Origin: Candidatus Sumerlaeota bacterium
Lineage (GTDB): Bacteria; Sumerlaeota; Sumerlaeia; JADFCT01
Assembly (NCBI GenBank): GCA_026398575.1
Contig: JAPLSP010000612.1
Span: 1-14,809 of the forward strand
DNA length: 14,809 bases
Direction of reading: 5' to 3'
This document shows positions 1 to 6,387 of this stretch, piece by piece (position 1 is the first letter of the stretch; each line of letters starts with the position of its first letter). Below the pieces are notes generated by a model that had not been told where the DNA came from, searched no databases, and saw only the letters and a program-made list of their open reading frames with translations. The position numbers and the translations under genes are program-made.

Positions 1-67
1 TGTGTTGTAGGGGGTCGGGGGTCAGGGGTCAGGGTCAGGGGTCAGGGGGCGGGGGTTGGGGGCCGGG
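1..67. repeat. G-rich heptamer array (GGGGTCA family), runs off the left edge
   Basis: From about position 11 the sequence is tiled by 7-nt units of GGGGTCA and variants (GGGGTCG, GGGGGCG, GGGGTTG, GGGGCCG). One 6-nt unit at 32-37 has lost a G. The same family, in reverse complement, occurs at 2413-2489 and again at 3673-3707 inside genes. Runs of four or five G separated by 3-nt loops also give the plus strand strong G-quadruplex potential. The array lies just beyond the 3' end of the minus-strand phosphatase gene and is followed almost directly by a nonamer block. Confidence 0.85.
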
Positions 68-94
68 GTCCACTCTGTCCACTTCGTCCGCTGC
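68..94. repeat. three tandem nonamers (GTCC-N5)
   Basis: Three consecutive 9-nt units, GTCCACTCT, GTCCACTTC and GTCCGCTGC, end four bases before the phosphatase stop codon. They share the GTCC head of the nonamers at 2377-2412 and 12666-12701. Only three units are present and they vary, so taken alone this would be weak. The neighbouring arrays make it credible. Confidence 0.6.
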
Positions 95-97
95 CCT

Positions 98-871
98 TCA
101 GCTAGCTACATGCAGCAGCAGCACCGTGATATTGTCCTGGCCGCCGGCTTCATTGGCGCGCGTGATGAGTTCCTGAGCGATTGTTTCCAGGGACGTGTTC
201 GGCGCCTGGCTCAGAATTCGGCGAATATCTTCGTTGTTCAGCATGCCGGATAGTCCATCCGAGCACATCAGGAAGGTGTTGCCCGGCACAATATCCAGGC
301 GCGATACATCCACTTCGATCGTATCTTTGTTGCCCAGCGCGCGGGTGATGACATTGCGCCAGCGATGCGTGCGCGCCTCTTCTTCGGTGATCAGATTGCG
401 CGCCACCTGCTCGTTGACCCAGCTGTGATCCACCGTCAGCTGTTCGAGGGCGGCGCTGTGAACCCGGTAAACGCGCGAATCGCCGACGTGCGCGACAATC
501 AGCTGGTCGCCGTCCACCTTCAAACAGGCGATCGTGGTGCCCATCCCATGATATTCGATTTTTTCTTCGGCCAGAACGCAGATTTCGCGGTTGGCAATCT
601 TGATGGCGCTCACCAGCAGGTTTTCATCTTCCGTCATATTGTGGTCCACGCCGAAGGGCCAGGTGAAGTCCTTGTCCCTTTTGGCGCCGCTCACAAAATC
701 GCCGATAGTGTTGATGGCCGTGTGGCTGGCGACTTCGCCGGCGGCGTGTCCGCCCATGCCGTCGGCGACCAGATACAAACCCAGCTCGTCGTTGGCGAGA
801 AAAAAATCCTCATTGTGGCCGCGCTTGAGGCCGACGTCGGTGGCGCCATAAGAACGCAGTGCATGCGGCAT
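98..871 (-). CDS. PP2C-family protein Ser/Thr phosphatase (Stp1/PrpC type)
   Basis: A 257-residue, metal-dependent protein phosphatase expected to remove phosphate from Ser/Thr residues of cytoplasmic proteins, typically opposing a Hanks-type kinase. All bacterial PP2C motifs are visible: RGHNED at residues 17-22, DGMGGH at 37-42, GDSR at 130-133, CSDGL at 203-207 and GGQDNITV at 243-250. The metal-binding aspartates D22, D37, D205 and D246 are therefore intact and the enzyme should be active. It is a stand-alone catalytic domain of normal family length, with no membrane segment. The start is forced: an in-frame TAG lies one codon before the ATG. No kinase gene is in the window. The upstream gene at 989-3055 has the same orientation, with a 117-bp gap, and is probably co-transcribed. 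The family is certain; the substrate is unknown. Confidence 0.95.
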   Translation of the reverse strand: MPHALRSYGATDVGLKRGHNEDFFLANDELGLYLVADGMGGHAAGEVASHTAINTIGDFVSGAKRDKDFTWPFGVDHNMTEDENLLVSAIKIANREICVLAEEKIEYHGMGTTIACLKVDGDQLIVAHVGDSRVYRVHSAALEQLTVDHSWVNEQVARNLITEEEARTHRWRNVITRALGNKDTIEVDVSRLDIVPGNTFLMCSDGLSGMLNNEDIRRILSQAPNTSLETIAQELITRANEAGGQDNITVLLLHVAS

Positions 872-988
872 GCTCTACCCGCCATCTTCCCAATCAATGA
901 CATTTCCCAATCAGATAACGCAGCAAACGCATACTGCGCTTTTGCCCACCAGTCAAGTCTTGTTCCGCGATGAAACGATGGATTTTTT

Positions 989-3055
989 CTATTGGATATA
1001 TTCCGCCGCATATTGGCGGACGTGACGGCCATTCAGAATGTGAAACTTGCGGATATTTTTCAGCGTTTTCCTGGAAAACATCGCAATGGGCAGGTAAATG
1101 ATATGACGGCGGTTGGCCGAAGCCAGCTCCCGCAAATGCGGCGCCGGCGGCGTCGAGGCGATGTAGGTCAGATATTTCGTTTCCGAATACAGGATGGCGG
1201 CGGCCAGCAGTTTTTCGGCGCACGTCGGATAATCGCCGATGATCGGATTGGTCCAGGGATTGCGGATGTGGCAGGCCGGAAAAACCGACAGGATGCCGCT
1301 GAAATGAGTGTAGCAAATCCCCGGCCCGACAACGTGTTTGCCCAGCGGCTCGGCGTAAAACGCAATGTCGGATTCGTTGTTGTTTTCGGCATAGAGGGTT
1401 TCGCGCCACGAACCTCTGCGCTTGGCCGGCTCGTCTTCAAAAATCACAACGACGGGGCCAACCTTTCCCAACGGCGGCGGGGTTTGCTGGACATAAAACT
1501 TGCTCGTGTGCCAATTGCGCATGGTTTCGCGAATGTCCAGGCCGTCCAGGAAGCTGGTCGTGAACTGCTCGACCTGCTTGCGGTCTTCGCTGACGACCTG
1601 CAAAGCGCGCTTGCGGACAAAGTCCATGAATTTTTCCTGCCGCTCGTCTTCGGGCGGCCAGGAGCAGATGCCGAAGCGCGGCAGCAGGTCCCACAGCGCC
1701 TTCCAAACCTCGCGTTCTTCGCGCGAGGCGCGGCGCTTGAACTTCATGTTGACGATCCGGCTGGGCGGCTCGGGCCAGCGCGGCTTCGAGAGATAATGCT
1801 GATCGAGCAGCTTGGCGCGGTCTTGAAAAATGCTGAGCGTGGGCAGTTCGCCCGTGGCGTCTTTCTGCGGCTGATAGGGATACGAGGCGGCGATTTGCAG
1901 GGTTTCATAGCCATAGTCGCCGTCCACGCAACTCTTTGCCGCCAGCGTCACCGCATAGATGTCCGGGCGGTACCGGCCGGCGAACAACGTCAGGTTGCGT
2001 GTATATTGCATCAAGGCGCGCCACTGCGTCAGATTGACAGTTTCCTTGTAGTTGATCGTATATTGTTTTTCGCCTTCGAGGAAGATGGTCCGCGCCGCTT
2101 CGAGCTTGGGAAAGCGGTTCCCATCCAATTGATCGCTTTCGCGCGCGCGCTCATAGAGATAAGCCACATAAGGAATTTCCGGAAGGACATACTGCAACGA
2201 TTTGCGCGACAACAACGCCAGCGTGGCGTCCTCGCGAGAAGGCGACGGTGATTTATGGTTTTCAGTTTCCAGTTTTCGGTTTTCAGTTTCCAGTTTTCGG
2301 TTTTCAGTTTTCAGTTTCCGGTTTTCGGTTTCCGGTTTTCGGTTTTCAGTTTCGAGTTTTCGGTTTTCGGTTTTCAGTCGGACGCGTCCGACCGGTCCGA
2401 CGCGTCCGACCTCTGCCCCCTGCCCCTCTGCTCCTGATCCCTGACCCTCATCTCCTGACCCCTGACCCCTGACCCCTGACCCCTGCCCTTTCTGCATATA
2501 GTGCCAGGCAATCCCCGGCCAATGAGCGAAGCCGCCGACCCACATCACCTGGCCGTATTCAGCCTTCAAAATGCGCAGCCGGGCGGCCATATAGCGATTG
2601 CGCCGGTCGTCGTCGAGCGAAACCTTGCGCGCCGCCAGGAAAGGCCAGACCGTTTCGCAATACCGCTCATAGCCCGCCTGATCCGCCACATAGTCGCAGG
2701 GCAGCTCGACGGGCGTCTCCTGATAATCCGCGACGTCCAGATCCACAAACGCCAGCGGCGTCTTCGCCTCCGTCGCCAGCCGGATGGCTTCGATCATCGC
2801 ATCGCACGGATCAATCGGGACATAGCACAGGCGCGCTTCGGACGATTCGTTTTCGCGAAAGCAGACCGCCGTCAGCGCCGGCAACCGCTCGACGCCTTCA
2901 AGGATCAGCGCGCGCAGCGAGGCAGGCAACTCAACCGCCACCATCGCCGGACGATAACGCAAATACTGCCGCCGTACTTCTTCGGCGAACGTGAGACGCC
3001 CATGAACCGACGGCAGGCAGATCAATCCATTGATTTCGAGAGGAACTTCAGACAT
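989..3055 (-). CDS. 688-residue protein of unknown function with an internal repeat-encoded segment
   Basis: I do not recognise this protein with confidence. The first 185 or so residues alternate hydrophobic strands and helices, with phrases such as RPAMVAVELPASLRALI (about 35-51), PLAFVDLDV (about 100-108) and VMWVGGFAHW (about 172-181). This layout is reminiscent of TraB/ChaN-like or DUF5682-type proteins, which I offer only as a weak guess. Residues about 188-269 are low-complexity and encoded by the heptamer/nonamer mosaic at 2258-2489. They begin Gly/Gln/Ser-rich and then become a 7-residue repeat of the type KTENRKL. The remaining 420 residues look globular and continue in the same frame, so the gene tolerates the array. 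No signal peptide or membrane helix is obvious. Codon character on both sides matches its neighbours. It lies upstream of and in line with the PP2C phosphatase, so a shared signalling role is possible but unproven. Confidence 0.8.
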   Translation of the reverse strand: MSEVPLEINGLICLPSVHGRLTFAEEVRRQYLRYRPAMVAVELPASLRALILEGVERLPALTAVCFRENESSEARLCYVPIDPCDAMIEAIRLATEAKTPLAFVDLDVADYQETPVELPCDYVADQAGYERYCETVWPFLAARKVSLDDDRRNRYMAARLRILKAEYGQVMWVGGFAHWPGIAWHYMQKGQGSGVRGQGSGDEGQGSGAEGQGAEVGRVGPVGRVRLKTENRKLETENRKPETENRKLKTENRKLETENRKLETENHKSPSPSREDATLALLSRKSLQYVLPEIPYVAYLYERARESDQLDGNRFPKLEAARTIFLEGEKQYTINYKETVNLTQWRALMQYTRNLTLFAGRYRPDIYAVTLAAKSCVDGDYGYETLQIAASYPYQPQKDATGELPTLSIFQDRAKLLDQHYLSKPRWPEPPSRIVNMKFKRRASREEREVWKALWDLLPRFGICSWPPEDERQEKFMDFVRKRALQVVSEDRKQVEQFTTSFLDGLDIRETMRNWHTSKFYVQQTPPPLGKVGPVVVIFEDEPAKRRGSWRETLYAENNNESDIAFYAEPLGKHVVGPGICYTHFSGILSVFPACHIRNPWTNPIIGDYPTCAEKLLAAAILYSETKYLTYIASTPPAPHLRELASANRRHIIYLPIAMFSRKTLKNIRKFHILNGRHVRQYAAEYIQ
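2258..2489. repeat. contiguous 7-nt / 9-nt / 7-nt mosaic array inside a gene
   Basis: In plus-strand orientation, 2258-2376 is 17 heptamers of GTTTTCA/GTTTTCG/GTTTCCA/GTTTCCG/GTTTCGA. Positions 2377-2412 are 4 nonamers (GTCGGACGC, GTCCGACCG, GTCCGACGC, GTCCGACCT). Positions 2413-2489 are 11 heptamers of the CTGACCC family (also CTGCCCC, CTGATCC and the divergent TCATCTC and TCTGCTC). The three blocks abut with no spare base: 119 + 36 + 77 = 232 nt. The host gene on the minus strand reads straight through it. Confidence 0.93.
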
Positions 3056-3388
3056 TTTCGTTTCTCGTCACTCAAAAGGCATTCTCAATCTTCCCGCGCC
3101 GAGGTCAAGGACGCATTCTCCTGGCGCTCAGGTTGGCACTTATATTCGCAAATACGATAGCATAAAATCATCGCGATTACTTATGCAGTAGGAAAAGATT
3201 CATGCGGTTAGGAGCGGCGCCAGCATTTGGAGTGCATTGTTTTTGCCCCTTTGGCAAAAATTGTGATCGCAATTCCTGGTCAGAGCACGCGGGCGGCATT
3301 TATTTGATGAAAAAATCGCCGGAAAAAAGATTTCCGCCTTACATGGCCCTTGAGCGGCGGTCTAATCGTGCATTATCATACCCACACT
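3056..3388. other. divergent intergenic region between the 688-residue gene and ligA
   Basis: This 333-bp spacer separates two divergent genes, so promoters for both should lie here. The AT-richer core around 3130-3185 is the best candidate zone: TTGGCA at 3133-3138 is followed by TATATT at 3141 and TAAAAT at 3163-3168, but no pair has clean 16-18-nt spacing. I therefore do not assign a promoter. A 64-codon open frame at 3202-3396 has no family features and overlaps the ligA start. No terminator, RNA gene or repeat was seen. Confidence 0.4.
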
Positions 3389-4522
3389 ATGACTAAAAAA
3401 TCCAGTCCCCGATCATCCGCTGCGCAAGTGTCGTCTTCCGCTTCGCGAGCGGCATCCTCCGCATCGCAGGCCTTGCGGCCTGTGACGGAGTTGGAACTTG
3501 AGGCAATGGATGCGCCCACGCTGGAGCGCGAAATCCGCCACCACAATGATCTTTATTTTAATAAGGACGCTCCGGAAATTTCGGACTACGACTACGACCG
3601 CCTGACGCGCCGCCTAAAAGAGCTGGCGCCCGATTCCCCCGTCCTCGATGAAATCGGCGCGGGACCGGCGCAGGGATCGGGGGTCAGGGGTCAGGGGCCA
3701 GGGGGCGAGACTCGGGACACGGAACGCGGAACGCGGAACGCGGAACTCGGAACTCGAAACTCGAAACTCGGAACTAAAGAATCGTCAATCGTCAATCGTC
3801 AATCGTCAATCGAAGAAGCCCCGCCGCCCGGCGCCGACGTTGTCCATGACCCGCCCATGCTGTCGCTCGATAAGTGCTATAGCGAAGAGGAACTGACGAA
3901 ATGGGCCGACAAGATTGAGGGCGATTTTATGGTGACGCCCAAAATGGACGGCGTGGCCGCTTCCATCAAGTATGACGCGCAGGGGCGGCTCTATCTGGCG
4001 GCCACGCGCGGCTCCGGAACCGTGGGCGAAGCCATCACCGCCAACGTCCTTCGCATCAAGGACGTTCCGTCGCGCCTGCCTTTGGGGCCGGTCGAGGTGC
4101 GCGGCGAAATATACATGCGGCTCTCGGTCTTCGCGGCATTCAAGGATCAGTTTTCCAATCCGCGCAATCTGGCCGCCGGCGCCGTAAAACAAAAAGAAGC
4201 CGACAAAAGCGCCGCCTATAGCCTGTCCTTCGCCGCCTACGACGTCGTTGCCCCCTCCGGCGCCAATCCGAAAACCGAAAACCGAAAACCGAAAACCAAG
4301 CCTATGAGGATTTCGCGGCGCGGCGCAATGAATACGACTTTGAGATTGACGGCGTCGTTTATAAGGCCAATGACGTCGAGGTGCAGTCCGAACTGGGCAT
4401 CACCGGGCATCATCCGCGTTATGCCCTCGCCTATAAATTTCAGGGCGACATGGCCGCGACCATCCTCAAAGACATCGAATGGAGCGTCTCGCGCACCGGC
4501 GTCATCACGCCGGTGGCGCTGA
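3389..4522 (+). CDS. ligA: LigA N-terminal fragment: domain Ia and most of the adenylation domain
   Basis: The start is taken as the ATG at 3389 rather than the in-frame TTG at 3350, because the residues between look unlike LigA; no clear Shine-Dalgarno is visible. A Ser/Ala-rich leader precedes domain Ia (ELEAMDAPTLEREIRHHNDL, then YFNKDAPEISDYDYDRL). The repeat insert covers residues about 95-141. The adenylation domain follows, with MLSLDK, the nucleotidyl-acceptor lysine in KMDG (K185), VEVRGEIYM and NPRNLAAGAVKQKE. From about residue 294 the protein enters the CGAAAAC array. Everything after position 4303 is out-of-frame noise up to the stop at 4520-4522. The fragment lacks adenylation motifs IV and V and the whole DNA-binding half, so it could not ligate on its own. 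Confidence 0.8.
   Translation: MTKKSSPRSSAAQVSSSASRAASSASQALRPVTELELEAMDAPTLEREIRHHNDLYFNKDAPEISDYDYDRLTRRLKELAPDSPVLDEIGAGPAQGSGVRGQGPGGETRDTERGTRNAELGTRNSKLGTKESSIVNRQSSIEEAPPPGADVVHDPPMLSLDKCYSEEELTKWADKIEGDFMVTPKMDGVAASIKYDAQGRLYLAATRGSGTVGEAITANVLRIKDVPSRLPLGPVEVRGEIYMRLSVFAAFKDQFSNPRNLAAGAVKQKEADKSAAYSLSFAAYDVVAPSGANPKTENRKPKTKPMRISRRGAMNTTLRLTASFIRPMTSRCSPNWASPGIIRVMPSPINFRATWPRPSSKTSNGASRAPASSRRWR
3673..3812. repeat. 20 heptamers in one register, three sequence families, inside ligA
   Basis: Cutting every 7 bases from 3673 gives GGGATCG, then GGGGTCA twice, GGGGCCA and GGGGGCG. A transition (AGACTCG, GGACACG) leads into GAACGCG three times, GAACTCG twice, AAACTCG twice and GAACTAA. 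AGAATCG then leads into TCAATCG four times. The 7-nt register is never lost over 140 nt although the unit sequence changes completely twice. The array is translated without a stop in the ligA frame. Confidence 0.92.
4269..4296. repeat. four CGAAAAC heptamers at the ligA frameshift
   Basis: These are four identical, contiguous 7-nt units (4269-4275, 4276-4282, 4283-4289, 4290-4296). The unit is one of the variants in the array at 2258-2376, seen there in reverse complement. The ligA reading frame upstream and downstream differs by one base across this array. One more unit (+7) or two fewer (-14) would bring the halves into the same frame, and no stop arises in the array in any frame. Confidence 0.93.
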
Positions 4523-5568
4523 TCGAGCCGGTCGAGCTGTCGGGCGCAATGGTTTCGCGCGCCTCACTCCACAACGCCGGCTTCATCGCCAAGTTGGGCC
4601 TGACGCGCGGCGCGAAAGTCATGGCGGCGCGGCGCGGCGGCGTCATCCCCAACGTCGAGTTCGTCATCGAGCCGGGCACCGAACCGCTCGAAATCCCGAA
4701 GCATTGCCCCTCGTGCCAATCGCCGACGCGCCTCGAGGACGATTTCCTCTATTGCACGCAGCCCGACCAATGCATTGACGCGGCCATCGGCACGCTCAGC
4801 CATTTCGTATCGGTATGCGAAATCGAAGGCTTCGGCGACAAATCCCTGCGCGACGCCTTTGCCAAGGGATTGCTGCGCACGCCCATTGATTTCTTTACGC
4901 TGACAAAAGAAAAACTCCTTCAGCTCGAACGCGCCGGCGAAAAGACCGCTCTGAACTTGCTTACCCAGATCGAGCAGCATCGGCAGCTGCCGCTTGCCAC
5001 TTTCCTGCGCGCGCTCGGGATTCCCGAGCTCGGACGCAACATCTCGGATATTCTCGTGCGCGAATTCCGGACTCTGACGCGTATCCGCTCGGCGACAAAA
5101 GAAGAACTGTCGGCCATCTTTTCGCTGGGCGACATCACCGCGTTAAAAGTCGTCGAGGGCTTGAAAGAAAACGCCGAATTGATGGACGCCTTGCTGAAGC
5201 ATGTGACCGTCATCGAAGGCAAGGAAGGCGAAGGACCATCCGGAGCGGGCGAAGGCGCAGTGGACGGACCATTGGCGGGGAAGAGTTTCGTTTTCACCGG
5301 CGGCCTGGATTCGATGCCGCGCGACGAAGCGCAAAAAAAGGCGCGCGCGCTCGGCGGCGAAACCCCTTCCGGCGTGAGCAAGACGTTGACGTATCTGGTC
5401 TGCGGCGTCGAGAAGTCCGGCGGCAAGAGCAGCAAACAGGTCAAGGCCGAGAAGCTGATCGCGGATGGCGCCGCGCTTAAAGTCCTCGACGAGGCCGAAT
5501 TTTTGCGCTTGCTGAAAGACGCCGAATCGGCCCAAACTCCAGCGAAACAAGGACAATTATTTGAATGA
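4381..5568 (+). CDS. ligA: LigA C-terminal fragment: end of adenylation domain, OB, zinc finger, HhH and BRCT
   Basis: The family match in this frame actually begins near 4303; the GTG at 4381 is only the first formal start codon and is probably not used. Visible in order: adenylation motif IV (DGVVYK, just upstream of 4381), motif V (YALAYKFQ), the OB fold (SRTGVITPVALIEPV, then SRASLHNAGF), and a zinc finger with cysteine codons at 4705, 4714, 4753 and 4771 (C-x2-C-x12-C-x5-C). Helix-hairpin-helix repeats follow (IEGFGDKSL, FLRALGIPELGRNIS). A BRCT domain closes the protein (GPLAGKSFVFTGGLDSM to about FLRLL). All domains of the C-terminal half are intact, which argues for recent damage, a switchable frame or an assembly artefact rather than long decay. 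Confidence 0.8.
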   Translation: MQSELGITGHHPRYALAYKFQGDMAATILKDIEWSVSRTGVITPVALIEPVELSGAMVSRASLHNAGFIAKLGLTRGAKVMAARRGGVIPNVEFVIEPGTEPLEIPKHCPSCQSPTRLEDDFLYCTQPDQCIDAAIGTLSHFVSVCEIEGFGDKSLRDAFAKGLLRTPIDFFTLTKEKLLQLERAGEKTALNLLTQIEQHRQLPLATFLRALGIPELGRNISDILVREFRTLTRIRSATKEELSAIFSLGDITALKVVEGLKENAELMDALLKHVTVIEGKEGEGPSGAGEGAVDGPLAGKSFVFTGGLDSMPRDEAQKKARALGGETPSGVSKTLTYLVCGVEKSGGKSSKQVKAEKLIADGAALKVLDEAEFLRLLKDAESAQTPAKQGQLFE

Positions 5569-5579
5569 CGGCTCATGCG

Positions 5580-5624
5580 CCGGGATATTAATGCTCCTTT
5601 AATGATCGCATGCAAATATCCGGG
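5580..5624. other. inverted repeat just after ligA
   Basis: CCGGGATATT (5580-5589) and AATATCCGGG (5615-5624) pair at 9 of 10 positions around a 25-nt loop, 12 bp after the ligA stop. No T-tract follows, so an intrinsic terminator is not supported. It could be a weak transcript-end hairpin or simply chance. Confidence 0.3.
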
Positions 5625-5670
5625 CAATCGCGCGTAAAGTACAGGTGGATTCGTTAATACGGAAGCCGCG

Positions 5671-5902
5671 CCAACCCCGGAGGGGTTGAATTTGAATAGC
5701 CCCCGGTGGCAACCGGTGGGTAGACATCAACGCCCGACCACCAACCCCGGAGGGGTTGAATTTGAATAGCCCCCGGTAGCAACCGGTGGGTAGGCATCAA
5801 CGCCCGACCGCCAACCCCGGAGGGGTTGAATTTGAATAGCCCCCGGTAGCAACCGGTGGGTAAGCGACGGCCCCCAATCACCAACCCCGAAGGGGTTGAA
5901 CC
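5671..5902 (+). repeat. 3.3 tandem copies of a 70-bp palindromic repeat (left flank)
   Basis: Units start at 5671, 5741 and 5811, exactly 70 bp apart, with a truncated fourth at 5881. Each opens with a hairpin (CAACCCC, 3-nt loop, GGGGTTG), continues GAATTTGAATAGC and contains a second hairpin around CCCCCGGT / ACCGGTGGG. The third unit diverges in its last 20 bases and the fourth keeps only the first hairpin. The units are near-identical otherwise. The same unit appears inverted at 6410-6478, on the far side of the transposase. Confidence 0.95.
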
Positions 5903-5930
5903 AACACAAGGCATCTGCGGAAAATCCATC

Positions 5931-6377
5931 ATGTCCACCTATCTCCAAGTCTATTATCACCTGATTTTCGCGCCCAAACATCGCCGCCCAGTCTTCCTGG
6001 AAAATCGCAGACGCGATCTTTTCGCCTACATCTGGGGCGTCATCAAAAACAAAAAATGCCACCTTTACCGCATTGGCGGAACCGAAGACCACATTCATAT
6101 CTTGTCCGATCTTCATCCGTCGGTTTGCTTGGGCGATTATATCAAAGATATAAAGATCAGTTCAGGGGGATGGATCAAGGAAGGCAATGTATTTCCCGGA
6201 TTCGATTATTGGCAGGAAGGATACGGCGGCTTCACGCATTCCCACGCGGAACGAGACGGGCTGATCGAATATATCAAAGGACAGGAAGAACATCACAAAG
6301 TCATGACGTTTCAGGAGGAGTATTTGAAGCTGTTGAGAGAGGCGGGATTGGAGCCCGATCCGAGATTTATTGAATGA
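5931..6377 (+). CDS. IS200-like / REP-associated tyrosine (HUH) transposase
   Basis: A 148-residue Y1-type transposase that would nick and rejoin single-stranded DNA at hairpin ends. The HUH motif is H54-I55-H56 in TEDHIHIL, and the catalytic tyrosine is probably Y114 in YIKGQ, the YxxxQ arrangement typical of the family. The N-terminus (YLQVYYHLIFAPKHRRPVF) and the C-terminal FQEEYLKLL are standard for this group. The ATG at 5931 fits the family's N-terminus; an in-frame TTG/ATG-like extension would run back into the 70-bp repeats and is unlikely. Length is normal and no catalytic residue is missing, so it is probably active. No tnpB-like or accessory gene is nearby. It stands alone between ligA and the efflux operon and is framed by inverted palindromic repeats. 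Confidence 0.92.
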   Translation: MSTYLQVYYHLIFAPKHRRPVFLENRRRDLFAYIWGVIKNKKCHLYRIGGTEDHIHILSDLHPSVCLGDYIKDIKISSGGWIKEGNVFPGFDYWQEGYGGFTHSHAERDGLIEYIKGQEEHHKVMTFQEEYLKLLREAGLEPDPRFIE

Positions 6378-6387
6378 AACGATGATT

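Larger units (their letters stand above)
3389..5568 (+). pseudogene. ligA: NAD-dependent DNA ligase LigA, interrupted by a frameshift in a heptamer array
   Basis: Taken across the break, this is a full LigA that seals nicks in replication and repair using NAD. In order it has domain Ia, the adenylation domain, an OB fold, a four-Cys zinc finger, helix-hairpin-helix repeats and a BRCT domain. Codons up to about 4268 are in one frame; from about 4303 the family sequence continues (YEDFAARR, then EIDGVVYKAND) in another. Between them lie four CGAAAAC units, where family members normally have part of the adenylation domain. By comparison with E. coli LigA as I remember it, roughly 20 residues are missing there. 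The protein is also enlarged by a heptamer-encoded insert of about 45-50 residues between domain Ia and the adenylation domain. The true state could be a pseudogene, a phase-variable gene or an assembly collapse. LigA is essential in most bacteria, so a real knockout would require another ligase. Confidence 0.85.

Noticed and set aside
2202..2472. Plus-strand open frames rich in Phe, Ser and Val across the mosaic array
   Set aside because: They are by-products of stop-free heptamers opposite a much longer minus-strand gene.
3133..3168. Promoter TTGGCA ... TAAAAT upstream of ligA
   Set aside because: The spacing is 24 nt, too long for a standard sigma-70 promoter, and no better pair was found.
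3202..3396. Small 64-codon open frame before ligA
   Set aside because: It has no ribosome binding site, no recognisable composition or motif, and overlaps the ligA start.
5671..5902. Possible CRISPR array
   Set aside because: The 70-bp units are continuous with no unique spacers, contain two palindromes each, and flank a transposase in inverted orientation.
5654..6116. Minus-strand open frames with a repeated phrase of the type YRGLFKFNPSG
   Set aside because: They are translations of the 70-bp repeats, which happen to lack stops on that strand; they overlap the transposase gene and have no family features.
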